Below, one piece after another: positions 1 through 8,011 of a stretch of 64,000 nucleotides of DNA. A model generated the notes under the pieces. The model did not search any database and was not told the DNA's origin. It worked only from the letters and a program-made list of their open reading frames with translations. Position 1 is the stretch's first letter; each line of letters starts with the position of its first letter. The position numbers and the translations under genes were made by a program. Source of the stretch: Mycobacterium asiaticum DSM 44297 (GTDB lineage Bacteria > Actinomycetota > Actinomycetes > Mycobacteriales > Mycobacteriaceae); contig NZ_HG964938.1 of NCBI RefSeq assembly GCF_000613245.1, positions 444,752-508,751 of the forward strand, in the 5' to 3' direction.

Positions 1-290
1 AGCACGCGGTTCATCGCAGACATGTCCAGCATTACCCGATCGGGTGCGGCCATCATGCCGGCGCTGCAGTTCGACGCACCGCCGCGGGTGACCACCGGAA
101 TGTGGTGTGCGGCCGCAATGCGCAGCACCGAGATCACCTCGGTGCGGGAAACCGGCCGGACGGAAACCCCGGGCAACCCGCCGAACCCCCAGTAGTCGCG
201 GCCCCGTGCAGCCAGCTCACCGGCGTCGGAAACTATTGCGTCAGGGCCAGACAACGCCGCGGCGAATTGGCTGATCACACTGCTGTCCAT
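1..290 (-). CDS. FAD-binding (GlcD/FAD_binding_4-type) oxidoreductase, N-terminal part
   Basis: Only the first 96 codons lie in the window; the gene runs off the left edge. The translated start reads like the FAD-binding PCMH fold of lactate/glycolate-type oxidases: a leader ending in RDYWGFGG, a segment that places the substrate-competing strand (PVSRTEVISVLRIAAAH), and the flavin-diphosphate loop VTRGGASNCSAGMM. ATG at 290 is preferred over the ATG at 296 because a GAGG Shine-Dalgarno lies 6 bases upstream of it. It is divergent from the glycosyltransferase at 486. The family oxidises hydroxy acids or similar alcohols with FAD; the substrate cannot be told from this fragment. Confidence 0.75.
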   Translation of the reverse strand, partial: MDSSVISQFAAALSGPDAIVSDAGELAARGRDYWGFGGLPGVSVRPVSRTEVISVLRIAAAHHIPVVTRGGASNCSAGMMAAPDRVMLDMSAMNRV

Positions 291-485
291 GGTCATCCTC
301 GATCGTGTTGATTCGGCTCAACATTCGCACCTTCGGCCGTGCGGTGAGCCCGTGAAAATCCCCGGGGTTGGCGAGTCCCCGGGGCCATCGATTCGTCGAG
401 CGTGTGGCCTACGTACCGTTCCGTGTTAGGGCACCGGCGACGCGGGTATCTGCACACAGACTCAATCCGGCCGAAGGGAGTACGT

Positions 486-1589
486 GTGCGCTCGCCCCAA
501 CGCATCGCGGTGATCGCGCACAATCATCACCCGATCCGGGAGCCCTATGCCGGTGGACTCGAGGCGCACGTAGGACACCTGGCCCGCGCGTTGGTGCGCG
601 AGGGTCACCAGGTCACACTGTTCGCCGCGGCGGACTCCGATCTGGGGCCGGCCCATCCGGGATTGGCGATCGATACGCTGCAGCGCAGTTCAGCGGCCTC
701 CGGACCGTTCCCGCTGCCGGGCGCGGTCAAGGATTCCGACCACAAAGCATTCGTCGCGCTGATGACGTGGCTGGCCGAGGGCGGCGCCGCCGACTACGAC
801 GTGATCCACAACCACAGCCTGCACTACGTCCCGATCCTGATGGCGCCACGGCTCGGGACGCCGATGCTGACGACCCTGCACACACCGCCGTTCCCGGTAT
901 TGGAAGCTGCGGTCGGCGCGGTTCGCCGACGCGGCCTCACCTTCGCGGCGGTCAGCCGGCAGGCAGCCGCCGTCTGGGCGCACACCGGCATCGATACGGC
1001 CGTCGTCCCCAACGGCATCGACGTCGCGCGGTGGCCTGCAGGGCCGGGTGGGCGCTACGTCGTGTGGTCCGGTCGTATCGTCGGCGAGAAAGGGCCACAT
1101 CTGGCGATCGAAGCGGCCCAGCACTCCGGGCACCCCCTTGTGCTGGCCGGGCCAGTCGTCGATGACGAGTTCTTCCGCCGCAGGATCGGGCCGCAGCTGG
1201 GCGCCCGGGTGCGGTATGCGGGCCATCTCGACCAGCACCGCCTGGCCGCGCTGGTGGGCGGAGCCGCCGCCGCGCTGGTGACCCCGCTGTGGGACGAGCC
1301 CTACGGCCTGGTCGTGGCAGAAGCGATGGCCTGCGGGACGCCGGTGGTGGCGTTCGCTCGTGGCGGCATCCCAGAACTTGTCGATGAACGGTGCGGCCGC
1401 CTGGTGCCGCCCGGGGACGTGGCCGCCATGGCGCGCGGCATTCCAGTCGTCACCGAGCTATCGCGCACCCAGGTCCGTCGCATTGCGGTCGCCCGACACG
1501 ACGTCTCCGCGATGGTCGCCAAATACGTTGCGCTGTATCGCAGTCTGCTGGCCAAGTCCGAGGCGCGCAGCCGCCCCCGGACCGCGTGA
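486..1589 (+). CDS. GT4-family glycosyltransferase
   Basis: A 367-residue GT-B fold glycosyltransferase. The N-terminal half has the acceptor-side motif GGLEAHVGHLARAL (about residues 23-36). The C-terminal half has the donor-binding GRIVGEKGPHLAIEA and the EX7E signature of retaining GT4 enzymes in DEPYGLVVAEAMACGTPVV (about 270-286). Retaining GT4 enzymes move a hexose from a nucleotide sugar to a cytosolic acceptor; donor and acceptor are not identifiable here. GTG at 486 is chosen because AAGGGAG ends 5 bases upstream and the protein then begins directly at the first beta strand; the open frame extends back to 402 without family similarity. The catalase gene follows after 67 bases on the same strand. 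Confidence 0.85.
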   Translation: MRSPQRIAVIAHNHHPIREPYAGGLEAHVGHLARALVREGHQVTLFAAADSDLGPAHPGLAIDTLQRSSAASGPFPLPGAVKDSDHKAFVALMTWLAEGGAADYDVIHNHSLHYVPILMAPRLGTPMLTTLHTPPFPVLEAAVGAVRRRGLTFAAVSRQAAAVWAHTGIDTAVVPNGIDVARWPAGPGGRYVVWSGRIVGEKGPHLAIEAAQHSGHPLVLAGPVVDDEFFRRRIGPQLGARVRYAGHLDQHRLAALVGGAAAALVTPLWDEPYGLVVAEAMACGTPVVAFARGGIPELVDERCGRLVPPGDVAAMARGIPVVTELSRTQVRRIAVARHDVSAMVAKYVALYRSLLAKSEARSRPRTA

Positions 1590-1656
1590 GTTTCGGCGCG
1601 GCGCGGACGGGTACGCGACCGATCAGCTGATGTAGCGAACAAGCCCAGGAGCCTTA

Positions 1657-3324
1657 ATGACCGATGTGTCCGCAATACCACCCGATCCCGACGACACCCG
1701 TGACATCCTCACCGACCGCCAAGGTCACCCGATCTACGACAACCAGAATCAACGCACCATCGGTGCCCGCGGGCCGGCGACCCTGGAGAATTACCACTTC
1801 CTGGAGAAGATCAGCCATTTCGACCGGGAACGCATCCCGGAGCGCGTCGTGCACGCCCGCGGCTTCGTCGCCTACGGCTACTTCGAGGCCACCGGGAAGT
1901 GGGGCGACGAGTCGATCGCGAAGTACACCAGAGCCAAGGTCTTCTCCGAAGCCGGCAAACGCACCGACCTGGCCATTCGCTTCTCGACGGTGATCGGCGG
2001 CCGAGACTCCTCGGAGGCAGCGCGAGACCCGCGCGGGTTCGCCGTCAAGTTCTATACCGAGGACGGCAACTGGGATCTCGTGGGCAACAACCTCGGCGTC
2101 TTCTTCATCCGCGATGCGGTGAAGTTTCCCGATGTGATCCACGCGCTCAAGCCGGATCCGGTCACCTTCCGGCAGGAGCCCGCCCGCATTTTCGACTTCA
2201 TGTCGCAGACGCCGGAGTCGATGCACATGCTGGTCAACCTGTTCTCCCCGCGCGGCATCCCGGCGAACTACCGCACCATGCAGGGCTTTGGCGTCAACAC
2301 TTATCGGTGGGTCAACGCCGAGGGTGAGAGTCACTTGGTCAAGTACCACTGGATGCCGAAGATCGGAGTAAAGAGCCTCACCGAGGCGGATGCCGCGGCG
2401 ATCCAGGCCGAAGACCTCGGCCACGCCAGTAGAGACCTCTACGAGGCCATCGAGTCCGGTGACTATCCGGAGTGGCAGCTGCTGGTGCAGCTGATGACCG
2501 ACGACGACCACCCCGAACTCGACTTCGACCCGCTCGACGACACCAAGACCTGGCCGGAGAACGAGTTCCCGCCAAAACTGGTCGGCACCATGGTGCTCAA
2601 CCGCAACGTGTCGGACTTCTTCAACGAGAACGAACAGAGCGCCTTCGGCACCGGCGTGCTGGTCGACGGTCTCGAGTTCTCCGACGACAAGATGCTGGTC
2701 GGCCGGACCTTTTCCTACTCCGATACCCAGCGCTACCGGGTGGGGCCGAATTACCTGCAACTTCCGGTGAACCAGGCGAAGAACGCGAAGGTGTCCACCA
2801 ACCAGCAGGGCGGGCAGATGCAGTACCGCGTCGACAACAACGGCGCCAACCCGCACGTCAACTACGAGCCGTCCATCACTGGCGGCCTGCGGGAGGCCAC
2901 CAGCCAGCGCCCGGACGAGGTCGGTCCCGAGATCCGTGGCCGGTTGACGAAGAAGCGCATAGCGCGCACTGACGACTACACCCAGGCCGGACAGCGCTAC
3001 CAGTTGATGGAGCAGTGGGAGAAGGACGACTTGGTGCTCAACCTGGTCAATGGCATCTCCGAGGCGGTGCGCGAGGTCCAGGAGCGCATGGTGTGGCACT
3101 TCCTGATGTGCGACGACGAACTGGGGATCCGGGTTGGCGAGGGTCTAAGCATCACGCCCGACGATGTCCGGCACCTGGAACCGCTGAAATCGCAGACGCT
3201 GACTGATGCCGACGAACATCGCCGCGCCAACCTCGGCAAGAACGGACCTCGCGACGTCGAAGGACTGACGATGACGCACTGCGTACCCAACGAGCACGTG
3301 TCGGTGGCCAGCAGAACCGGTTGA
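1657..3324 (+). CDS. Monofunctional heme catalase
   Basis: A 555-residue clade-type heme catalase that breaks hydrogen peroxide down to water and oxygen. Visible landmarks are the distal histidine in ERVVHARG (His66), the distal asparagine in DLVGNNLG (Asn144), and the proximal heme-ligand tyrosine in RTFSYSDTQRYR (about residue 350). Full catalase core and immune-responsive C-terminal helices are present, so the gene looks intact and of usual length for small-subunit catalases. ATG at 1657 has AGGAG at 1647-1651. It is unrelated to KatG, the bifunctional catalase-peroxidase of mycobacteria. It sits alone between a glycosyltransferase and a dioxygenase, with no OxyR- or FurA-like gene beside it. 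Confidence 0.93.
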   Translation: MTDVSAIPPDPDDTRDILTDRQGHPIYDNQNQRTIGARGPATLENYHFLEKISHFDRERIPERVVHARGFVAYGYFEATGKWGDESIAKYTRAKVFSEAGKRTDLAIRFSTVIGGRDSSEAARDPRGFAVKFYTEDGNWDLVGNNLGVFFIRDAVKFPDVIHALKPDPVTFRQEPARIFDFMSQTPESMHMLVNLFSPRGIPANYRTMQGFGVNTYRWVNAEGESHLVKYHWMPKIGVKSLTEADAAAIQAEDLGHASRDLYEAIESGDYPEWQLLVQLMTDDDHPELDFDPLDDTKTWPENEFPPKLVGTMVLNRNVSDFFNENEQSAFGTGVLVDGLEFSDDKMLVGRTFSYSDTQRYRVGPNYLQLPVNQAKNAKVSTNQQGGQMQYRVDNNGANPHVNYEPSITGGLREATSQRPDEVGPEIRGRLTKKRIARTDDYTQAGQRYQLMEQWEKDDLVLNLVNGISEAVREVQERMVWHFLMCDDELGIRVGEGLSITPDDVRHLEPLKSQTLTDADEHRRANLGKNGPRDVEGLTMTHCVPNEHVSVASRTG

Positions 3325-3443
3325 GCCGTTTTCGTCCAGCCTGATCACAAGCGTTGCGATGGCGGCGCCGCGTGCCTACCGTTGCGGTGAGCCGTGTGTA
3401 TACAGGCGACTACACGCGGGGATACTTCGAAAGGCGCGGACAA

Positions 3444-4376
3444 ATGAGTAGCGATCTTCGTGTGGTGAAGCTGGGCGAGAACATCGGCGCCCGCGTCGAT
3501 GGCGTGCGGCTCGGGAAGCTCGACGCCGGGACCGCCGCGGCGGTGAACCAGGCTCTGCTCACGCACAAGGTGATCTTCTTCCGCGGCCAACATCACCTGG
3601 ACGACGACTCGCACTACGCGTTCGCCGAAAGCCTGGGCGTACCAACGACTCCGCATCCGACGCTGAAGTTCGAGGGCAGCAAGGTCATGCGATTGGAGGC
3701 CGTCGGGGGCAGCGGCGCCAATCAGTGGCACACGGATGTCACCTTCGTCGACCGCCCACCGAAGGCCTCGATCCTGCGCGCCGTCGAATTGCCCTCCTAC
3801 GGGGGCACCACCACGTGGGCCTCCACCGTCGCCGCGTTTCAGCAGCTGCCGCAACCGTTGCAGGAACTCGCCGAAAACCTGTGGGCCGTGCACAACAACA
3901 CGTTCGACTACGCCCAGATCGATCCCGTCAAGCTGGCTGCAGCCCAGGCGAACCCGGAAGCGATGCTGAAATATGCGGCCGAATTCCAGTCGACTCATTT
4001 CGAAACGCTGCATCCGGTGGTGCGAGTGCATCCGGAGACCGGCGAAAAAGCGTTGCTGCTCGGCTCTTTCGCGAAGTCGATCGTGGGCCTCAACGGCGCC
4101 GAGTCGCAGGCCTTATACCGCATCTTCCAGGACCGCATCACTTGGCTGGAGAACACGATCCGGTGGAACTGGGAACTCGGCGACGTCGCGATGTGGGACA
4201 ACCGCGCCACCCAGCACTACGCCGTCTCGGACTTCGGCGACCAACCCCGCCGGGTGCACCGAATTACTCTCGCCGGCGACGTCCCGGTGAGCGTCCGCGG
4301 TGAACGCAGCCAGGCGATCCAGGGCGACGCCAGCGACTATTCGGTGATCGACGACCCGAAACCGCTTGTGGCTTAA
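3444..4376 (+). CDS. TauD/TfdA-family Fe(II)/2-oxoglutarate dioxygenase
   Basis: A 310-residue non-heme iron dioxygenase. The iron facial triad is visible as His96 and Asp98 in WHTDVTF and His258 in ATQHYAV; the 2-oxoglutarate-binding arginine lies in the following RRVHRITLAGD stretch. Overall it resembles M. tuberculosis Rv3406, which cleaves alkyl sulfates oxidatively, sharing the motifs HKVIFFRGQH and ENTIRWNWELGDVAMWDNRA. It probably frees sulfite from sulfated or sulfonated organic compounds for sulfur supply, though the substrate is inferred. The open frame extends to 3354, but homology begins at MSSDLRVVKLGENIGARVDG, so ATG at 3444 is used. It is convergent with the SRPBCC gene, only 2 bases apart. 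Confidence 0.88.
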   Translation: MSSDLRVVKLGENIGARVDGVRLGKLDAGTAAAVNQALLTHKVIFFRGQHHLDDDSHYAFAESLGVPTTPHPTLKFEGSKVMRLEAVGGSGANQWHTDVTFVDRPPKASILRAVELPSYGGTTTWASTVAAFQQLPQPLQELAENLWAVHNNTFDYAQIDPVKLAAAQANPEAMLKYAAEFQSTHFETLHPVVRVHPETGEKALLLGSFAKSIVGLNGAESQALYRIFQDRITWLENTIRWNWELGDVAMWDNRATQHYAVSDFGDQPRRVHRITLAGDVPVSVRGERSQAIQGDASDYSVIDDPKPLVA

Positions 4377-4378
4377 GG

Positions 4379-4864
4379 TCAGGCGGCAATCAGGTCGTCG
4401 ATCTGGTTGATCGCCGACGTTGCTCCTTCGATGACGCCCATGTCCAGCACCTGCTGGAGCGCCTCGGCGGAGGAGAAGGTGCTGACGAAGGTCGCGCGGG
4501 TCCCGCCGTCGTGCTCGGCAAAGGTGTAAACGTTCGTCGAGACGGGCAAGTCCGGGTTGGGGTTGAAGTCCTCATCGGCGAAGCCGTCGTCGAACGAGAA
4601 GCTTCTCGGCTCGTCGACGTCGGTGATATTCCAGTACCCGGCGTACTTCTCCCCCTCTGGACCAGTCATGAAATACGTCATGCGGCCGCCTGGTCGCAGG
4701 TCATGGTCGACGACGGTCGCCGGATGAGACGGTGGCCCCCAGACCTTCTCCAACTGCCGCGGATCGGCGTAGACCTGCCAGACACGCTGCACCGGCGCGG
4801 CGAAGTCGGCGATGATGGTCAAGGTCAGGTTCTCGAGGTCGTGTTGGACGTCGGTCACGGGCAT
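4379..4864 (-). CDS. SRPBCC (AHSA1-like) domain protein
   Basis: A 161-residue START/AHSA1-type fold: an amphipathic N-terminal strand (LTLTIIADFAAPVQRVWQVY), the characteristic WGPPSHPATVVDHDLRPGGR turn, and a C-terminal helix of about 25 residues (GVIEGATSAINQIDDLIAA). Members form a hydrophobic pocket, and in actinobacteria are very often encoded next to an ArsR repressor, as here: the ArsR stop lies 3 bases upstream, so the two are cotranscribed. No ligand or reaction can be assigned. ATG at 4864 follows a GGAGG-type site at the end of the ArsR gene (AGGGAGGACTGAACC). Confidence 0.85.
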   Translation of the reverse strand: MPVTDVQHDLENLTLTIIADFAAPVQRVWQVYADPRQLEKVWGPPSHPATVVDHDLRPGGRMTYFMTGPEGEKYAGYWNITDVDEPRSFSFDDGFADEDFNPNPDLPVSTNVYTFAEHDGGTRATFVSTFSSAEALQQVLDMGVIEGATSAINQIDDLIAA

Positions 4865-4867
4865 GGT

Positions 4868-5209
4868 TCAGTCCTCCCTGTTTGCATCGGATGCGATGAG
4901 TTCGTCGATGCGCGCAACCCGATCACGCCAAAGGTGTTCCAGCTCTGTGAGCATGGATGCCACCGACCGCACCGCCGCGACGTCGCCGCTGGCCAACTGT
5001 TCGCGACCGCTGCGACGCTTGGTCAGCAGGCCGGCCCTTTCCAGGACCGTGACGTGCTTCTGTACCGCGGCAAAACTCATCTCGTAATTCATCGCGAGCG
5101 CGGAAACCGAATGCTCACCGGTCAAGACCCGGCGCATGATGTCACGCCGGGTCCGATCGGCAAGCGCCTGGAACAAGGCATCCGCCCGGTCCTCGGCATC
5201 CACAATCAC
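4868..5209 (-). CDS. ArsR-family HTH transcriptional repressor
   Basis: A short winged-helix protein of the ArsR/SmtB fold: LFQALADRTRRDIMRRV at the N-terminus, recognition helix in SFAAVQKHVTVLERAGLL and the wing RRSGREQL. No cysteine or histidine metal site is seen, so it belongs to the SRPBCC-linked ArsR group rather than metal sensors. The frame continues back to a TTG at 5224 that lies inside the palindromic operator; GTG at 5209 or 5203 is a more natural start and there is no Shine-Dalgarno before any of them. It heads the operon with the SRPBCC gene and is very likely autoregulated through the palindrome at 5215-5242. Confidence 0.85.
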   Translation of the reverse strand: MIVDAEDRADALFQALADRTRRDIMRRVLTGEHSVSALAMNYEMSFAAVQKHVTVLERAGLLTKRRSGREQLASGDVAAVRSVASMLTELEHLWRDRVARIDELIASDANRED

Positions 5210-5214
5210 CGGCC

Positions 5215-5242
5215 CAACATACAACCAATTGGTTGTATGTTG
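5215..5242. promoter_or_regulatory. Perfect 28-bp palindrome, ArsR operator
   Basis: Two 14-base arms, CAACATACAACCAA and its exact reverse complement TTGGTTGTATGTTG, meet without a spacer. The site lies immediately upstream of, and partly over, the possible start of the ArsR gene. A palindrome of this length is unlikely by chance in GC-rich DNA and fits a dimeric winged-helix repressor. It is also about 100 bases upstream of the gene at 5338 on the other strand, so it might act on both directions. Confidence 0.8.
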
Positions 5243-5337
5243 TCAAGCCCTAAGACCGGCCTGAAATCGGCGCGCCAATTTCGCCGAACCCGCTGTTAGG
5301 GTTCGTTCAGTCCCGGAAACCAAGGGGGGTTCAGCGG

Positions 5338-5655
5338 ATGACCACGCAGTTGGAGCTGGAACTGGAGGCGCTGGGACGCTTGCGCCCGGAGTTGCGGACC
5401 CTGGGTGAAGTGCTCCGGATGGTCGCGCACCGTCCGTCTGCCGGTGCTGTCCCGGATGCCGACGCGGACTCGCCCTCGCTGGTCGCGGCCCGCGAGGTGA
5501 GCTATGACACGATTCCCGGATTGCAGACCGTGGTTGCCGACAGGTTCACGAAGGTGGGGGATCTGATTGAGCAGGCTCGCAACGCATTTGCGCGCACCGA
5601 CGGCGACCTGATCACGGTGATCGAGAGCGCTGGCACCCTGGCGCCCGGGAGCTGA
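5338..5655 (+). CDS. Small helical T7SS substrate-like protein
   Basis: A 105-residue protein without signal peptide, rich in amphipathic helix (LELELEALGRLRPELRTLGEVLRM and DRFTKVGDLIEQARNAFA). Size and position, just upstream of a DUF1023-type hydrolase and a lipoprotein, match the small partner gene in the M. tuberculosis Rv2078-Rv2079-lppJ arrangement. Such partners are thought to accompany ESX (type VII) substrates. No WXG motif is present, so it is not a classic EsxA/B protein. ATG at 5338 begins after AGCGG; the stop is 12 bases before the next gene, so both are on one transcript. Confidence 0.6.
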   Translation: MTTQLELELEALGRLRPELRTLGEVLRMVAHRPSAGAVPDADADSPSLVAAREVSYDTIPGLQTVVADRFTKVGDLIEQARNAFARTDGDLITVIESAGTLAPGS

Positions 5656-5667
5656 GGAAGCGCCCGG

Positions 5668-7377
5668 ATGGTCACCCGCAAACAGATCGACGCCGCCAGT
5701 CCGCAGGCGGTACTCGACATGGTCGACGCCTGGAAGAAGTCGGCGAAAGAGATGGCCGGCCACGCCGACTCCTACCGGCAGCTGGTGACCTTCCCGGGCG
5801 GCCAGCCATGGTCGGGGGCCACCAGAGACGCGGCGGTCGCCATGGCCGCCAAGGATTACGCGGCGATTGACCGGTTGCGCGACGCCATTGACGCGATGGG
5901 TGACAGAGCCGCAAATGACATCCACAGCTCGGTGATCCCCAGGCTCAACGAGGCGCGAGCCAAGATCGCCGATGCGGAGGCCAACCAGTTTCGCGTCAAT
6001 GACGACCTGTCGGTCACCGACACCAGGAAACAGGCAAACGGCGCGCCGGATCCCAAACGTACCCAGGACCGCGACAATTTCGAGAGGGACATCAGGGCCG
6101 CCGCGAACAAGTGGTGGGAGTCCGAATCGGCGGTGGCGCGGCAGCTGGACAGCGACCGAAAAGCATTGGCGGCCAACTTCAATCCGGTCGCCGCCGGACA
6201 TCCTCCGCACGACCCGCGACCGCATATCCAAGACGCGCTGTCCAAGCCGCTACCGGAGGACCCGAAGGCGTTCCACGACCTCTGGCAGCAGCTGACCCCG
6301 GATGAGAAGGACTGGCTCTACAGCCAAGACCACAACCTCGGCAATCACCCCGGGATGCCCTGGGATCCCGATGATCACCTGGGTAGGGACCACTACAACC
6401 GCCAGCACCTCGCGGAGCTCGAACAGCACACTGCGGCAACGGTCGATCGCCTGCAGGAGCGGTTGAATGCGCTTGCCGCGCAACAGTATATGGGCGACCA
6501 CAGCGCGACAACCGCCGACCAACTGGCGGTGCTGGCGCCGCAATTGCTGGCAGCCCGGCACGATCTCGACGGCTACCGGGCGGTGCAGAGCACGCTGAAC
6601 AGTACCGACGGCCCGAAGCGCTATCTCGGCATCATCGACGAGAACGGACATGCCGCGGTGGCGATCGGCAACCCTGACAAGGCGTCCCGCAACGCCATCC
6701 TGGTGCCGGGAACCGGACAGGACATGGCGACCTTCAACGGCAGCGACAAGAAGTCGCTGGCCATGTATAACGCCGCGATGCAGGCGACTACGACCCTGGG
6801 TCCCGGTGACGTGGCAGTGACGACCTGGATGGGCTACGACCGACCGATGGACCTCACTGAGGCGGCCTGGCCCGACCCGGCCCGCGCCGGTGCAGGGGCC
6901 CTGGAATCATTCCAAAGCGGGCAGCGCGCGTCCCACGTCGGCACACCGTCGATCGACACCGTGGTCGGACACAGTTATGGCTCAACTCAAGTCGGTGCGG
7001 CCGCATCCGGCGGGCACCACCTGGACGCCAACAACGTCATCGCCGTGGGCAGCCCCGGGATGCTGGTCGACCACGCCAGCGACCTGAGCCTGGACCCCGG
7101 AGCGAGGGTGTTCGCCATCCGGGCCTGGAACGACCCGATCGATCTCGTCACCGGATTGACCCTGGGCCCCGACCCCAAGGGATCCGATTTCGGGGCAACT
7201 GCTCTGTTGGCGGATCCGGGGCCCGGTTTCGGCCCATTCGGACTTCTTCCCAATGTCGAGGCGCACAGCAGCTACTGGAACGCCGGAAATCCCGCGCTGG
7301 CCAACATGGGCGCCGTCATCGCCGGTGTACCACCGCCACAGGTGATCGGCCCCAACGGAGTGGAGCCGGGACGATGA
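5668..7377 (+). CDS. DUF1023-type alpha/beta hydrolase with helical T7SS-like N-terminus
   Basis: A 569-residue two-part protein. Residues 1 to about 230 are alpha-helical and ESX-substrate-like (PWSGATRDAAVAMAAKDYAA resembles a W-x-G turn between two helices). Residues from about 310 on form an alpha/beta hydrolase of the DUF1023 group with nucleophile elbow GHSYG (Ser436), a likely acid Asp489 in AWNDPIDLV, and a likely base His533 in VEAHSSYW. All three catalytic residues are therefore in place. There is no Sec signal peptide. It is translationally coupled to the lipoprotein gene (stop and start share ATGA). The family is found beside ESX loci and probably acts on cell-envelope or extracellular esters, which is inferred. 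Confidence 0.8.
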   Translation: MVTRKQIDAASPQAVLDMVDAWKKSAKEMAGHADSYRQLVTFPGGQPWSGATRDAAVAMAAKDYAAIDRLRDAIDAMGDRAANDIHSSVIPRLNEARAKIADAEANQFRVNDDLSVTDTRKQANGAPDPKRTQDRDNFERDIRAAANKWWESESAVARQLDSDRKALAANFNPVAAGHPPHDPRPHIQDALSKPLPEDPKAFHDLWQQLTPDEKDWLYSQDHNLGNHPGMPWDPDDHLGRDHYNRQHLAELEQHTAATVDRLQERLNALAAQQYMGDHSATTADQLAVLAPQLLAARHDLDGYRAVQSTLNSTDGPKRYLGIIDENGHAAVAIGNPDKASRNAILVPGTGQDMATFNGSDKKSLAMYNAAMQATTTLGPGDVAVTTWMGYDRPMDLTEAAWPDPARAGAGALESFQSGQRASHVGTPSIDTVVGHSYGSTQVGAAASGGHHLDANNVIAVGSPGMLVDHASDLSLDPGARVFAIRAWNDPIDLVTGLTLGPDPKGSDFGATALLADPGPGFGPFGLLPNVEAHSSYWNAGNPALANMGAVIAGVPPPQVIGPNGVEPGR

Positions 7378-8003
7378 GCCGAAACCGCCGAGTCACAACG
7401 AAAGTCGGCGCCGGCGCAATCACCGCGGCGTTGCTCGTGGGCGGGTGTGGGCACCACGCCCCGCTTGGCCCGCCAACGCCGTCCGGAGCTACCCCCCTTG
7501 GAGGACCACCGATGACATCCACACCCCCACCGCCGCCGGGCTGGAAGCTGCAACCCGCCGTCCCGGCCACCCAGCAGCAGGCGCAGGACACGGTAATCGG
7601 TTACCTGCGAAGGACTTTGCAGGAGCTTCCCCCCGGAACCACCTTGGACGCGACCCGCTACAGCGGCGGCACGAACAGCGTCCCGTGCAAAGACGACACT
7701 TCCGCGAACCCGCCCGAGGAATTCACCACAATCGGGGACCTCAAGCCGCCGCCCGGCACCGACACCAGCTCCCTCGTTGCCAGCGCCGGTGACATCTGGA
7801 AACGCTGGGGCTGGTACGTCTATGAACGAGACGGCTTCTACAAACCCAACCGATTCGGCTATGCCCCCGACGGGTACAGCCTGCAGATCGAAGCCAGGGC
7901 GCGGCCCGGTGAACCGCCGAGCCTCAAAGCTACGTCCCCTTGCTTCCCGGCCGAAACGCCTCGCGACCGTACCCCATTTCCGGCCATCCTGGCCGCGGAA
8001 TAG
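7374..8003 (+). CDS. Lipoprotein of the LppJ/LppW-like type
   Basis: A 209-residue secreted lipoprotein: positively charged N-terminus (MSRNRRVTTK), hydrophobic core and a lipobox LVGGC whose Cys25 would be acylated after signal peptidase II cleavage. A proline-rich linker follows, then a globular part (about residues 60-205) with two cysteines, in VPCKDD and SPCFPAE, able to form a disulfide. It overlaps the end of the hydrolase gene by 4 bases, so the two are translationally coupled. In M. tuberculosis lppJ follows Rv2079 in the same way. A role as binding partner or protective protein for the hydrolase is only a hypothesis. Confidence 0.85.
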   Translation: MSRNRRVTTKVGAGAITAALLVGGCGHHAPLGPPTPSGATPLGGPPMTSTPPPPPGWKLQPAVPATQQQAQDTVIGYLRRTLQELPPGTTLDATRYSGGTNSVPCKDDTSANPPEEFTTIGDLKPPPGTDTSSLVASAGDIWKRWGWYVYERDGFYKPNRFGYAPDGYSLQIEARARPGEPPSLKATSPCFPAETPRDRTPFPAILAAE

Positions 8004-8011
8004 ACCGCGAA

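Noticed and set aside
1654..3099. 481-codon open frame on the minus strand opposite the catalase
   Set aside because: It lies antisense in a strongly coding, GC-rich gene, with no family pattern and no Shine-Dalgarno; a shadow of the catalase frame.
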